Assembly: GCA_027076405.1 (NCBI GenBank) | Contig: JALTJN010000470.1 | Location: forward strand, 49,096 to 113,095 | Direction of reading: 5' to 3' | DNA length: 64,000 nucleotides | Origin: Chromatiales bacterium | GTDB taxonomy: Bacteria; Pseudomonadota; Gammaproteobacteria; UBA6429 | In this document: one piece after another, positions 36,977-46,546 of the stretch | Layout: the number at the start of each line of letters is the position of its first letter | How positions within the stretch are numbered: position 1 is the first letter of the stretch | Made by a program: the position numbers and the translations under genes | The notes under the pieces: generated by a model | What the model was told of the DNA's origin: nothing | What the model saw: only the letters and a program-made list of their open reading frames with translations | Databases searched by the model: none

Positions 36977-37528
36977 TTATCTCTTTCTGTGCTGAGAAAT
37001 ATATTCGTACATCACAATAGAAGCTGCAATGCTGACGTTGAGACTTTCAGTTACCCCGAAATGCGGAATACTCAGGCAGGCTATTTCCGGGTAGGACGAA
37101 TAATCAAAACTAATCCCGTTATCTTCGTTACCCAATATAAATGCGCTTTTCTCGGGTAACTTAGTCTCGCATAATACTTCGCCTTTATCTGCTTCGAGTG
37201 TAAATAACCGGTAGCCGCGTTCTTTTAATTGATTGAAGCAGTCATCAACATTGTCGTGGAATTTTGCCGGTACTTTACGAAAGGCACCTTTGGCCGGTGC
37301 CGGATCAAAAGCATCAACATTAATTAAATGAATTTCATGCGCCCCAAATGCTTCAGCAGAACGAAAAATTTTAGGCACATTAAAACCTGCCTGAAGATGA
37401 TCTAAAATTAAAATAAACTTATGCTGACCCGGTTGCGCCATAACATTTCGCTGGCGGTCTTTTTTATAGCGCCGCATTGCGGTGCGATAGCGTTCTTCAC
37501 GTTTATTGCTGTGCTGTCTACTAACCAT
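36977..37528 (-). CDS. SpoU/TrmH-family RNA methyltransferase
   Basis: A 183-residue SpoU methyltransferase. The knotted-fold motifs are HLQAGFNVPKIFRSAEAFGAHEI (about 43-65), LGNEDNGI (about 132-139) and SIPHFGVTESLNVSIAASIVMYE (about 153-175). It methylates ribose O2' of a tRNA or rRNA nucleotide; the target is not evident. It is shorter than TrmH (229 residues) and has a basic N-terminal tail (NKREERYRTAMRRYKKDRQ) for RNA contact. Confidence 0.92.
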   Translation of the reverse strand: MVSRQHSNKREERYRTAMRRYKKDRQRNVMAQPGQHKFILILDHLQAGFNVPKIFRSAEAFGAHEIHLINVDAFDPAPAKGAFRKVPAKFHDNVDDCFNQLKERGYRLFTLEADKGEVLCETKLPEKSAFILGNEDNGISFDYSSYPEIACLSIPHFGVTESLNVSIAASIVMYEYISQHRKR

Positions 37529-37687
37529 TTTTGTCCAAATACCGGGTAAAATTTTGCGCTATTTTACCTGAAAATGCTGAAATGGCGTGATTTAACGTGC
37601 GCAGTATAAAAAAATGCCCTAAAAAGCTTGAAATATAAGTTTTTACTAATATACTGCCTTTTCTTTAATATATCTTGAGTAAAATAC

Positions 37688-38020
37688 ATGAGTTTAATTA
37701 ATGAAATTGAAGTAACGGAATTAGCGCAATTAAAAGAAAAAGGTGAGACGGTTCGAGTGATCGATATTCGACAGCCTGCTGAGCTAAACAGCGGGATTAT
37801 TCCCGGTGCAGAAGCATTGCCAATGCATACCATTCCTTTACGCATGAATGAGCTCAAACGAGATGAAAAGCTGATTATGGTTTGTCGTAGTGGTGCTCGT
37901 TCGGCGCAGGCATGCATGTTCCTGCAACAACAGGGTTATGACAATGTTTTTAATCTGCGAGGTGGCATGATGGCCTGGGCAGGCAGCGGTCTGGAAATTG
38001 GCTTACCGCAGGCAGTATAA
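37688..38020 (+). CDS. Rhodanese-domain protein
   Basis: A 110-residue single-domain rhodanese with the active-site CRSGAR loop (Cys66). The start VIDIRQPAELNSGIIPGAEALPMHTIPLR is the usual first half of the fold. It lacks a signal peptide. It is likely a cytoplasmic sulfur transferase of GlpE size. It ends at a strong terminator. Confidence 0.93.
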   Translation: MSLINEIEVTELAQLKEKGETVRVIDIRQPAELNSGIIPGAEALPMHTIPLRMNELKRDEKLIMVCRSGARSAQACMFLQQQGYDNVFNLRGGMMAWAGSGLEIGLPQAV

Positions 38021-38031
38021 AAATTAAATAA

Positions 38032-38056
38032 AAAAGGCAGTTAATCTGCCTTTTTT
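38032..38056. terminator. Bidirectional terminator after rhodanese gene
   Basis: Hairpin AAGGCAG / CTGCCTT with A-run upstream and T-run downstream, between the rhodanese gene (plus) and the minus-strand gene ending at 38055. Confidence 0.85.
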
Positions 38057-38360
38057 ATTGCTTCAAATGCGGGTTATAAACATTTTGATTATTCTTAATA
38101 ATGTCCTGCTTCGCTTCTTCCATTGCTCCTTCAACATTTGATGCATTGAATAACGCATTTTGTGCATCGTTCAATGCACTCATCGATGCATCCTGAATAG
38201 ATTGATCGAGCTCCATTTGTCGTGAACGAACCACTGCTTCAGAAGCAAGAACGACGTTTAAGGCAGCTTGAGCCACAATGCCCTGTGAACCTGCCTGAGC
38301 GGCTCCGGCAAGCAAATTAATGATAGAGAGCAGGTCTTCTTGTTGTGATGGCTTAGACAT
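38055..38360 (-). CDS. Hypothetical helical protein, 101 residues
   Basis: The likely start is ATG at 38360 (MSKPSQQEDLL), one base after the stop of the GST gene, so the pair is probably co-translated. An earlier in-frame ATG at 38384 lies inside the GST gene. The protein is Ala- and Gln-rich, mostly helical, with a hydrophobic-repeat segment SIINLLAGAAQAGSQGIVAQ. I do not recognise the family. Confidence 0.5.
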   Translation of the reverse strand: MSKPSQQEDLLSIINLLAGAAQAGSQGIVAQAALNVVLASEAVVRSRQMELDQSIQDASMSALNDAQNALFNASNVEGAMEEAKQDIIKNNQNVYNPHLKQ

Positions 38361-38361
38361 A

Positions 38362-39030
38362 TTAAGCAAACATCTCATTGCCAAGAATCGAGTTTTGATT
38401 TTTCATAAACATCATAAAGCGTTCTTCATAATTCTCGGGAACAGATTGAATAACAGAAGGTCTTTCAAGCAAACGATCTCCCCATGCTTTTACATTAGGC
38501 GCATCTTCAAAAAAACCATAATCGTTATGTTCAAGAATACGTTTGTGATAGCGGAAAATAGGGGCAAAAACAACATCAGGCATCGAGAAGTCAGTACCGT
38601 TAAAATACTCGCCATTATTGAATTCTTCTTCAAGAATTTCAAAGCGATCGGTTAAGGTGCTTTTACAGTTATTAAATTTTTGCTGATCATCGGTGCGTAA
38701 AAAATCAAATGTTGTACTTAAGATATCATTACCAAATTCAATCCATGCTCTATTTTGTGCTCTTATAAAGGGATCTTCCGGGTACATGGAGCCGGGAGTA
38801 ATATCATCAATGTATTCACATATCACCATAGACTCAAAAAGAGGTTTTTCATCTACCAGTAAAACAGGCACCTTTTCCATTGGTGAAACATCATAAAACC
38901 AGGGTGGTGGTGAAGCGAGGTTAATGTACTCAATGTCAAAAGGAACATCCTTTTCTTTTAAAATAATGACAGCACGCTGCACATAAGGGCAAATGGGAAA
39001 ACTGATTAATTTTAATTTTGGTATAGTCAT
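38362..39030 (-). CDS. Glutathione S-transferase family protein
   Basis: A 222-residue GST. The N-terminal thioredoxin-like domain has CPYVQRAV (about 13-20) and the conserved cis-Pro region KVPVLLVDEKPLFES (about 54-68). The C-terminal helical domain contains DFSMPDVVFAP and GDRLLERPS. A catalytic Cys in the CPYVQR position makes it more like the Cys-type/omega and lignin-degrading-like GSTs. Glutathione-dependent reduction is likely; substrate unknown. Confidence 0.9.
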   Translation of the reverse strand: MTIPKLKLISFPICPYVQRAVIILKEKDVPFDIEYINLASPPPWFYDVSPMEKVPVLLVDEKPLFESMVICEYIDDITPGSMYPEDPFIRAQNRAWIEFGNDILSTTFDFLRTDDQQKFNNCKSTLTDRFEILEEEFNNGEYFNGTDFSMPDVVFAPIFRYHKRILEHNDYGFFEDAPNVKAWGDRLLERPSVIQSVPENYEERFMMFMKNQNSILGNEMFA

Positions 39031-39051
39031 AATATGTCTCTTGCTTTGAAC

Positions 39052-39870
39052 TTAATTATCATAAACACAACGAAAGCCGATAGAACCATAAACAGCTTGT
39101 CCGCTATCGGGCAGTTTTACATTTCGAAACGAGCTTCGCAGGTTTTCACGGTTTTCATCCCAGGAGCCGCCACGCACTAATTTTCGTACACCTTTATCAG
39201 GTAATGCAAGTTTACCCTTTGCGTAGAATTTTGTAATGGCATCTTTTGCATACCAGTTTTCTATCCATTCACCGGCATTACCATGCATGTCGTATATGCC
39301 AAATTTATTCGCTTCTCGTTTGCCTCTGGTCCAGGTCCGGTCTTCACCACAACCATCATGCTCATCTTTGACGGAGCCGGTAGTTTTTCCATCATCAAGA
39401 ATAGCGTTCTTGCATGAAACGTTATTGCCCCATGGATAACGGCTGTGTGAGTCTGCGCGGGCAGCTTTTTCCCATTCCGCCTCATAGGGTAAGCGGCCAC
39501 CTTTCCACGAGCAGTATTGTTTAGCATCTTTCCAGTTAATACAGTTTATTGGGTGATTTTCCCGTTGTGGGGCATCAAGGTTACAGTATTTATTGCGTTT
39601 AAAATCTTTTGGCCGCTGACAGAGTTTATCTTTAAGACATTCTTTGTAATCGGCAACAGAGACTTCATATTTGTCGATATAAAAAGTGGGTACAAAGACG
39701 GTTGTACCTCCGGGCTTTCCTTCGTCCTCATCACAAGCAGAATCGTGGGTTGAGCAGCCCATTAGAAATTGGCCTTTTGAGATCATAACCCTGTCCGAGG
39801 CAAAAGTATGACCGGATAAAAGTATAAAAAAGGCAGACATGACTAAGGAAAGAACAATTTTACCTGACAT
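39052..39870 (-). CDS. Exported SUMF1/FGE-fold protein lacking catalytic cysteines
   Basis: The start at 39870 (MSGKIVLSL) has an AAGGA ribosome site seven bases upstream and gives a signal peptide ending in HTFA; the upstream ATG at 39903 would disrupt it. The domain is SUMF1/formylglycine-generating-enzyme-like: YEVSVADYKECL, GGRLPYEAEWEKAAR, YDMHGNAGEWIENWY, LVRGGSWDEN and GSIGFRC. The active FGE has two Cys after the GGSW segment; here the region reads DENRENLRSSFRN, so the enzyme role is unlikely. Probably a periplasmic structural or binding protein. Confidence 0.85.
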   Translation of the reverse strand: MSGKIVLSLVMSAFFILLSGHTFASDRVMISKGQFLMGCSTHDSACDEDEGKPGGTTVFVPTFYIDKYEVSVADYKECLKDKLCQRPKDFKRNKYCNLDAPQRENHPINCINWKDAKQYCSWKGGRLPYEAEWEKAARADSHSRYPWGNNVSCKNAILDDGKTTGSVKDEHDGCGEDRTWTRGKREANKFGIYDMHGNAGEWIENWYAKDAITKFYAKGKLALPDKGVRKLVRGGSWDENRENLRSSFRNVKLPDSGQAVYGSIGFRCVYDN

Positions 39871-40001
39871 AATAAATTCCTTTTGCTCGTATTTAATTTT
39901 CAACTATAACAGTAATAAATGATATGTTTATGTAATAATTATCATTTGCCTGGACAGGCAGATCGAATAATTAAATACTATAAAAAGCAGGGCGATAAAC
40001 G

Positions 40002-41231
40002 TTGGATTTTAAACAAACACGAATTGAAAATGATGAGCAATTTCTCACACAACTAGATTCAATTAAAAGTGCAGAAAATATCAAAGTATTAATTCCCTTC
40101 GCTAAAGCTTATTTGGGGATGTTTTATGTTATTGAACATGATTTGCCAGCAAAACAGAAGGTTCGCTTGCTTGCAAAAGAAGCACTAGCCGAGGCAATTT
40201 TTGACGGTTTTATCTCGAGTTTACAGCAGGATAATTTACCTGCTATTGAAGAAATAGGTCATAAAAGTGCTGTTAAGCAAGAATATGCCGAAGGCTATGT
40301 TGTTTTAGCCGGGCTGGATTTAATTGCGAAAAATAATATTGCTGACATTGAGACGTTAGATCTGAATTTAATAAAAAAAGCAGTTGCTTTTCATTTTTCA
40401 AATCAGTCTTCGTTTAAAAATATCTGGTTTGATTATCTGCTGGAAAAAGATATAAATATAGTTATACCGGCAATTTGTGAATACTGGGTTGCGATGTTGA
40501 AAAATGAAACAGCTCGACTGCCTGGAAATTATTTACTGTTCGGCGATAAAGCAAATAGCAAAATGATTGAGCATTGTATCTTGCCTTTATTAAGATATTG
40601 GCGCCATTGCAAGATCAAAACATTATCACAGCTTTTATCTTTAGCCTTTAAGTATAGTGAAGCCGGTGAGTTTTTAGCAGTTTGTGAAAATGCATTAGCA
40701 CATGACGAACTTTTAAATGAAAAAACACGTTTGTACTGGATAATAACGGCTTATTTAATTTCACCGGAAAAATATTATTCCAAACTTTCGAATTATGTTG
40801 GACGTGTAAAATTAAAAATTATGCCCTTGCTGGATTTTGTGATTTTAATATTAAATAATAAAGAACAAACTAATATTCAATTTAATGCCCGAATTATTAC
40901 AGAGCTTTTAAGAATTATTGCCCCGGTATTTCCTCCGCAACATCATGTTTATGGCGCACTTGGTGCTCTGGATATTAATTCACGAAATGTCATGATGCTG
41001 TTTTATTATTTAGTTAGTTCAAACGAAAAAGACATTGCACTTGAATTGAAAAAACTACGTAAAGCACGGGTTATGAAAATATATTCTCCCGTTATTGATA
41101 ATGTACTGGAAATTCAGATTAGAAAGCTGAATGAAGATGGTTTTGTTGTTCCTGATTTTGATAAATATATTGAAAGTCTGGTAAAAAATAATTGTTTACA
41201 GGGCAGAAGCAATAAGTTTGACTTAAGGTAA
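40002..41231 (+). CDS. Hypothetical large helical protein, 409 residues
   Basis: Start is TTG at 40002 with an AGGGCG site upstream; the next Met is about 45 residues in. The protein is alpha-helical throughout with HEAT-like features, e.g. ILPLLRYWRHCKIKTLSQLL and LRIIAPVFPPQHHVYGALG. It resembles the helical C-terminal part of some large bacterial NTPases (NACHT-type), but this is only a general resemblance and no NTPase domain is present here. No signal peptide or motif is recognised. The gene is isolated and AT-rich. Function unknown. Confidence 0.55.
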   Translation: MDFKQTRIENDEQFLTQLDSIKSAENIKVLIPFAKAYLGMFYVIEHDLPAKQKVRLLAKEALAEAIFDGFISSLQQDNLPAIEEIGHKSAVKQEYAEGYVVLAGLDLIAKNNIADIETLDLNLIKKAVAFHFSNQSSFKNIWFDYLLEKDINIVIPAICEYWVAMLKNETARLPGNYLLFGDKANSKMIEHCILPLLRYWRHCKIKTLSQLLSLAFKYSEAGEFLAVCENALAHDELLNEKTRLYWIITAYLISPEKYYSKLSNYVGRVKLKIMPLLDFVILILNNKEQTNIQFNARIITELLRIIAPVFPPQHHVYGALGALDINSRNVMMLFYYLVSSNEKDIALELKKLRKARVMKIYSPVIDNVLEIQIRKLNEDGFVVPDFDKYIESLVKNNCLQGRSNKFDLR

Positions 41232-41234
41232 CGT

Positions 41235-42044
41235 TCAGTTAACGGGGGCCTGTTCGTGCCAGTTGCCTTCAGGCAGGAACTCAGCATCTTCACGTAATTT
41301 CATCGCTTCCTGTCTTTTTCCAAGCGCAATTAAAATTTCACTTTTTAATAACATTGAGCTGCGGGAGTCTGGCCATAAATTCAATGCGATATTCACATTT
41401 TGTAATGCCAGTTGATCCAGTCCGGTTAAATAATATGCCATGGCTAAATTATGAAAACCTTTTTGATAAGTCGGATCCAACTTTACAGTTGAGTTGAAAT
41501 GTGAAATTGCTTGCTGGTATTTTTTATTTTGCGCTAAAATAACACCTAAGTCATCGTGTGCTTCAGCATTATCAGGGTTTAGTTTAAGCGCTATTTCAAA
41601 ATCGTCTTGTGCTTTTTTTGATTCACCTAACCATAAATAGCGAACGCCACGTTTTGTATAGGCCAGAGAGCTTTCTGGATACTGTTTAATATAAATACTT
41701 AAATCATTGATACCATTTTTTATAAAGCCAAGACGACCATTTGCTAAGCCTCTGCCAAAATAGGCATCATAACTTTTTGGGTCGATTTCAATAGCCGAAG
41801 TATAATCATCGATTGCATTTTGAAATTCACGTGTTCGAAAATAAATATGACCACGTGAAACATATAATGCGGCATTTTTATATGATGATTTTAATTTAGT
41901 ATTAAGTTGTTGGAGAGTTTTATCAATATCAGCGTCTAAACCAGGTTCAGTTAATGTTGTGATATCGGCAAAAGGAGAACTAGGTAAAATAATACTTGTT
42001 AATAGTATGACTGCAAGTTTTAAGGAATGTTTAAAGTTAAACAT
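41235..42044 (-). CDS. Exported TPR-repeat protein
   Basis: A 269-residue protein with a signal peptide (about 1-26, ending SPFA) and about six tetratricopeptide repeats (residues 58-255). Clear copies are AALYVSRGHIYFRTREFQNAIDDYTSAIEI, AYFGRGLANGRLG and AEAHDDLGVILAQNKKYQQAISHF. TPRs form a protein-binding superhelix; this one would be periplasmic. The partner is unknown. It converges with the hypothetical gene at 40002 with a gap of 3 bases. Confidence 0.85.
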   Translation of the reverse strand: MFNFKHSLKLAVILLTSIILPSSPFADITTLTEPGLDADIDKTLQQLNTKLKSSYKNAALYVSRGHIYFRTREFQNAIDDYTSAIEIDPKSYDAYFGRGLANGRLGFIKNGINDLSIYIKQYPESSLAYTKRGVRYLWLGESKKAQDDFEIALKLNPDNAEAHDDLGVILAQNKKYQQAISHFNSTVKLDPTYQKGFHNLAMAYYLTGLDQLALQNVNIALNLWPDSRSSMLLKSEILIALGKRQEAMKLREDAEFLPEGNWHEQAPVN

Positions 42045-42108
42045 ATCCCTTTTATAGTAGTAGTTTTCTAGCGAGTCAATATCAAACCTAAATCTTGTTT
42101 GAAATAAT

Positions 42109-42300
42109 TTATTCTATTGCAGAATGTGATGGTTTTAAGCCAGAATTGATGTAGTTTTGAATATTATGATAGTCACGATAACTTTCAATCATTGCTTTAA
42201 GTTCTGACATGTTTAAATCATCTGGTTCATTAATATAATCAGCAACCTTTCTAATCATTTTCCAGCGCCATAATTCAATGGGTGATTCTTCTTTTTTCAT
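42109..42300 (-). CDS. Small hypothetical protein, 63 residues
   Basis: A 63-residue acidic protein with the segment LWRWKMIRKVADYINEPDD near the start and a Tyr-rich stretch SYRDYHNIQNYIN. There is no signal or membrane helix. It is probably real because of its length, but no family is recognised. Confidence 0.45.
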   Translation of the reverse strand: MKKEESPIELWRWKMIRKVADYINEPDDLNMSELKAMIESYRDYHNIQNYINSGLKPSHSAIE

Positions 42301-42377
42301 ATAAACCTCATTTGTTAATATATTAAGGTTATTTTGCAGCCTGAATATGTCAATTTCATGACAGTCATCTAAAAATG

Positions 42378-42626
42378 CTACAGGTGTGATGAAATTGTAT
42401 TTTCATAAACAGGTTTATGTACTTTAAACTGAATATGAGTCAGGTATTTTTCATTGAGGCGTTTAACGGATTCTGCTGCAAAACGTATAACTTCTTCTCT
42501 TGAGCCGGAACGCAAATTGACTATCGTATTTTTATCATTTTCTATAATAAATTTATACCATTTGCCTATAGTAGAGCCGTCGGGTGATTCGACTTTTTCA
42601 ATGCTTTTAATTTTATAACGCGCCAT
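42378..42626 (-). CDS. Small hypothetical protein, 82 residues
   Basis: An 82-residue protein with mixed strands and one helix: MARYKIKSIEK, GKWYKFIIENDK, IVNLRSGSREEVIRFA. The ribosome site AGGAGG is upstream of ATG at 42626. No family is recognised. It precedes the other small gene on the same strand. Confidence 0.55.
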   Translation of the reverse strand: MARYKIKSIEKVESPDGSTIGKWYKFIIENDKNTIVNLRSGSREEVIRFAAESVKRLNEKYLTHIQFKVHKPVYENTISSHL

Positions 42627-42767
42627 AATCGTTCCCTCCTGATTGTATTAACACGAAATATAGTCTTCACTTATTGCAGCTTCGTGACAGGCTTTTTACA
42701 CTTTCATGTCAAAGACTAGGCTATAATTAGTGTTTATTTTATTTGGTTAACAACCCTTCAAAACATC

Positions 42768-44942
42768 ATGGAATCAGCTAAAAATATTTTTTCTTATCGT
42801 CAGTTCTGGGCTAAACGTTTCGGTACTGCACCTCTTTTGCCTATGTCGCGTGCAGAAATGGACGAGCTTGGCTGGGACAGTTGCGATATTATTTTAGTGA
42901 CCGGTGACGCTTATGTTGATCATCCGAGTTTCGGTATGGCCTTAATTGGTCGTCTGCTGGAATCTCAGGGGTTTCGGGTTGGTATTATTTCTCAGCCAGA
43001 CTGGAAAAGTGCTGAAGCATTTAAAATTTTAGGTAAACCAAATTTATTTTTTGGTGTTACCGCGGGCAATATGGATTCGATGATTAATCGTTATACTGCT
43101 GATCGTCGTATTCGTTCTGATGATGCCTATACCGCTGGCGATGTGGGTGGTAAACGCCCCGATCATTCTGTCGTGGTTTATGCACAACGTGCCCGTGAAG
43201 CGTTCACTGATGTACCGATTGTGATTGGCGGTATTGAAGCCTCGCTAAGACGCATTGCACATTATGATTACTGGTCTGATAAAGTTAAACGTTCTATATT
43301 AATGGACTCAAAAGCAGACATGCTGGTTTTTGGTAATGGAGAACGGCAGGTTGTTGAAATTGCGCATCGTCTGGCAGCAAGAGAAACAATACAGGAACTA
43401 ACAGACATTCGTGGCACAGGATTTATTCGTAAAGAAATGCCGCAAGGCTGGAATGAAATAGATTCAACACATATTGATGAACTTGGTAAAGTTGAAGAAT
43501 ATAAAAACCCTTACGCCGAAACGCAAGCAGATACTGTTGAAAATAAATCATCCGAGACGATTGTTAATTTTCAGCCGCAATTAAAAAAGCAACGTAGCTC
43601 CCGTGTAGAAAAACTTGATCGTAGTACCAGTTACATTCGTTTACCCTCTTATGAACAAGTGATGAGTGATAAAGTACTTTATGCGCATACTTCACGTATT
43701 TTACATCTTGAAACAAACCCCGGTAATGCTCGCGCATTAGTACAGCGTTATGGTAAACGGGATATCTGGTTAAATCCGCCACCTTTACCCCTTACTACTA
43801 AAGAAATGGATCGTTTGTATGAGTTGCCTTATACCCGCTTGCCTCATACTGCATACGAAGATAAAAAAATTCCTGCTTATGAAATGATACGTTTCTCAAT
43901 TAATATAATGAGAGGCTGTTTTGGTGGTTGTACTTTTTGTTCTATCACAGAGCATGAAGGGCGGATAATTCAAAATCGTTCTGAAGATTCTATTATTCAG
44001 GAAATAGAAACTATTCGTGACAACGTGCCGGGCTTTACAGGAATCATATCTGACTTAGGCGGGCCAACTGCAAATATGTATCGGCTTGCCTGCAAGAGTC
44101 GGGAGATAGAGGCGGCTTGCCGTAAACCTTCCTGTGTTTATCCTGGCATTTGTCAAAATTTAGGCACCGATCATTCGCCGTTAGTCAGCTTATACAAGCG
44201 TGCCCGACAACTTCCGGGTGTTAAGAAAATATTGATTGGTTCAGGCGTGCGTTATGATCTTGCGGTTGAATCACCCGAGTACGTTGAAGAGTTAGTTGCA
44301 CATCATGTCGGTGGCTATTTAAAAATTGCACCGGAACATACCGAAGAAAATACTTTATCAAAAATGATGAAGCCGGGAATAGGCACATATGATCGTTTTA
44401 AAGAAATGTTTGAAGCGGCAACAAAAAAAGCCGGTAAAGAACAATATCTTATCCCGTATTTTATTGCTGCTCATCCGGGTACAACTAATGAAGATATGAT
44501 GAACCTGGCTATCTGGTTAAAGAAAAATGGTTTCCGTGCAGATCAGGTACAAACATTTATTCCTTCACCCATGGCAACAGCAAGTGCCATGTATTACTCG
44601 GGAAAAAATCCGCTTAAGCGAGTAACCCATGGCAGTGAAGATTTGGTTGTGGCAAAAAATTTAAAAGTGAGACGTTTGCATAAAGCATTTTTACGTTATC
44701 ACGATCCACGTAACTGGCCATTGTTACGTGAAGCATTAAAAGAGATGGGACGAGAAGATTTAATTGGTAATGGCAAGCGTCATTTAATTCCCAGTTTTCA
44801 ACCAAGGGGAACATTTGATAAAGATGAGAATAAAAAGAAACATCGTTCCAAACCTTTTGTCACAAAACATACCGGTGAACATCAGCTTGGCAGAGGAAAA
44901 AGCAAGAAGAAAAAAAGGAATAGTTTTAAAGCAAAAAAATAA
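42768..44942 (+). CDS. ygiQ: YgiQ-family radical SAM protein
   Basis: A 724-residue radical SAM protein of the UPF0313/YgiQ family. The iron-sulfur motif is CFGGCTFC (about 384-391), a CxxxCxxC arrangement after MRGC. The N-terminal domain has [20 protein letters not shown] and a cobalamin-binding-like fold; the SAM domain and a Lys-rich C terminus follow. Function is unproven in the family. A TATAAT-like -10 box at 42722-42727 lies near the start. A likely terminator follows at 44964. Confidence 0.95.
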   Translation: MESAKNIFSYRQFWAKRFGTAPLLPMSRAEMDELGWDSCDIILVTGDAYVDHPSFGMALIGRLLESQGFRVGIISQPDWKSAEAFKILGKPNLFFGVTAGNMDSMINRYTADRRIRSDDAYTAGDVGGKRPDHSVVVYAQRAREAFTDVPIVIGGIEASLRRIAHYDYWSDKVKRSILMDSKADMLVFGNGERQVVEIAHRLAARETIQELTDIRGTGFIRKEMPQGWNEIDSTHIDELGKVEEYKNPYAETQADTVENKSSETIVNFQPQLKKQRSSRVEKLDRSTSYIRLPSYEQVMSDKVLYAHTSRILHLETNPGNARALVQRYGKRDIWLNPPPLPLTTKEMDRLYELPYTRLPHTAYEDKKIPAYEMIRFSINIMRGCFGGCTFCSITEHEGRIIQNRSEDSIIQEIETIRDNVPGFTGIISDLGGPTANMYRLACKSREIEAACRKPSCVYPGICQNLGTDHSPLVSLYKRARQLPGVKKILIGSGVRYDLAVESPEYVEELVAHHVGGYLKIAPEHTEENTLSKMMKPGIGTYDRFKEMFEAATKKAGKEQYLIPYFIAAHPGTTNEDMMNLAIWLKKNGFRADQVQTFIPSPMATASAMYYSGKNPLKRVTHGSEDLVVAKNLKVRRLHKAFLRYHDPRNWPLLREALKEMGREDLIGNGKRHLIPSFQPRGTFDKDENKKKHRSKPFVTKHTGEHQLGRGKSKKKKRNSFKAKK

Positions 44943-44963
44943 GCCGGAAAATCTGCTTGCAAC

Positions 44964-44993
44964 AATAACGCATATAAATAGTGCGTTATTTTA
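44964..44993 (+). terminator. Likely terminator after ygiQ
   Basis: Stem AATAACGCA / TGCGTTATT (44964-44972 and 44982-44990), nine-base loop, followed by a short T/A-rich run. The T-run is weak. Confidence 0.5.
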
Positions 44994-45127
44994 AGGCTGC
45001 TTTAATTTTGTTACAACAAAGTAAACATTGTAAAATTTGCTCTTCTGCTAAAGATCATCGTAAATTTTTGGTATAGACTTAAATCAAACAGGAAAAACAG
45101 TCTTTAAATTCAGAAAAGGTAGTAGTT

Positions 45128-45520
45128 TTGGTAGGTCAGGGAGTAAAACCACGTCATATACTCGTTGTTGATGATGATGAACTCGTTTCAGAATATCTCG
45201 GTGCATTGCTCGAGGCTGAGAGTTATAACGTTAAAGTCCTCAATGAACCGGTTGCCGCTTTAGATTACTTTAAAGAGCATCCCGATGAATTTGACCTGAT
45301 TGTGACCGATCAAGTGATGCCAGGATTAACCGGTGTCGAAATAGCCCAATCTATCCTAAAGCTTCGTCCGGAGCTGCCAATTTTATTAATTACCGGTTAT
45401 AGCGAGAAAATCAGCGCTTCAAATGCAGAATCTTTTGGTTTAAGCGGTTTTTTCTCAAAACCCATTAATGAAAACCTGTTTTTAGATAAAATTAACAATC
45501 TCGTCGCCTGTTCGGCTTAA
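45128..45520 (+). CDS. Stand-alone response-regulator receiver protein
   Basis: A 130-residue CheY-like receiver. Phospho-acceptor Asp61 is in DLIVTDQVMP, the acidic pair is DDDE near 15-18 and the conserved Lys is in FFSKPIN near 111. It has no output domain. The start is TTG at 45128 with AAAAGG ahead. No kinase gene is adjacent. It may feed a phosphorelay or, with the CheZ-like protein at 53.1 kb, a phosphatase-controlled module, but there is no direct evidence. Confidence 0.9.
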   Translation: MVGQGVKPRHILVVDDDELVSEYLGALLEAESYNVKVLNEPVAALDYFKEHPDEFDLIVTDQVMPGLTGVEIAQSILKLRPELPILLITGYSEKISASNAESFGLSGFFSKPINENLFLDKINNLVACSA

Positions 45521-45660
45521 ATTCACTACTAAATCTCTTCGAAAACCTTATTTAGGCTGCTTTTAGGCTTAATTATTAGGCATTTAATGAAAAGCTAGAT
45601 AAAATACCTCACTTTTTGCTGTATAGCCGAAATTCGTACAGTGTTAAATTCGGGGTCAAA

Positions 45661-46539
45661 ATGCTGAAAAATCATTCTTTATTCACTGTTTTTACGTTCA
45701 CTTTAGCTATCAGTTTTTTTATGCCGCCACTGAGCGCGCATCAAGAGAAACTGGATAATAGCTGGTGGTGGAGCAATGCCTGGTGGAATGAAGGAAAAAT
45801 CCGCAGCTCCAAAAATTACGATATTAAAGTTGAATGGAGCACTTACGACAGCAATGGTGTCGATGTGCCGGTGATGATTGTTCGTCCCAAGCAAAAGGGA
45901 AAATTCCCCGCCGTGTTCTTTCAACATGGTCGTCGTGGGCTGGATGAGCTGGTTCAACGTCATGCTAAACGGGTCGCAGCACGAGGTTTTGTTGTTGTGG
46001 CTCCCGATATTTATAAAGCGCACTTCCTCGGTACACATCCGATGGAGCATGATTACGAGTTAGAAAAAGATGTGAATAAAGGTCTGGATGTTTTGCTTAA
46101 AAGAAAAGACATCAGTAGCAAAAAGGCTTGCTTATATTCACACACACGAGGCGGTTATTACACATTAAAAGTGGCAACGACATTCAAACGTCAGATTAAA
46201 GATGTGGCATGCTATGTATCTTATTACCCGCATTTGCAAGATCCCAATGCACCGGAACCCGCGCAGGTTTATGGTTATGCAGCAGAAGTGGATCAGATGA
46301 AAATACCGATGCTGGTGTTTATTGGTGATGAAGAACAATACCAGCGTCGTCGAGTAATAGAGACAGGGATAAATTCTTTACGCCAGAAAGGTCGCGATGC
46401 ACGGGTGATTGTGTATCCAGGCGTAGGACGGGGTTTTGATTTCAGACCGGAAAATGTCAGAACCTTTGCAGATGATTTGGCAGCAAAAGATGCGGTACAA
46501 CGTGCTGCTGACTTTATGAATAAACATTTAAACAAGTAG
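45661..46539 (+). CDS. Exported dienelactone-hydrolase-like protein, catalytic residues altered
   Basis: Start ATG at 45661 has GGGGTC upstream and a signal peptide (1-25, ending LSA); the upstream in-frame TTG at 45616 is unlikely. About 292 residues form an alpha/beta hydrolase of the dienelactone hydrolase type (FFQHGRRGLDELVQRHAKR, GFVVVAPDIY, FIGDEEQ). The nucleophile elbow reads SHTRGG in place of GYCLGG, so Thr is at the nucleophile site, and the catalytic His region is VGRGFDF instead of AGHGF. Both changes suggest loss of hydrolase activity. Confidence 0.8.
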   Translation: MLKNHSLFTVFTFTLAISFFMPPLSAHQEKLDNSWWWSNAWWNEGKIRSSKNYDIKVEWSTYDSNGVDVPVMIVRPKQKGKFPAVFFQHGRRGLDELVQRHAKRVAARGFVVVAPDIYKAHFLGTHPMEHDYELEKDVNKGLDVLLKRKDISSKKACLYSHTRGGYYTLKVATTFKRQIKDVACYVSYYPHLQDPNAPEPAQVYGYAAEVDQMKIPMLVFIGDEEQYQRRRVIETGINSLRQKGRDARVIVYPGVGRGFDFRPENVRTFADDLAAKDAVQRAADFMNKHLNK

Positions 46540-46546
46540 AAAAATA

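Noticed and set aside
38055..38384. R-body (RebB/killing-trait) protein
   Set aside because: The Ala/Gln-rich helix recalled RebB, but the conserved RebB core was not found; left as hypothetical.
45703..46050. Antisense reading frame of 115 residues in the hydrolase-like gene
   Set aside because: It mirrors a well-supported gene on the other strand and has no recognisable protein features.
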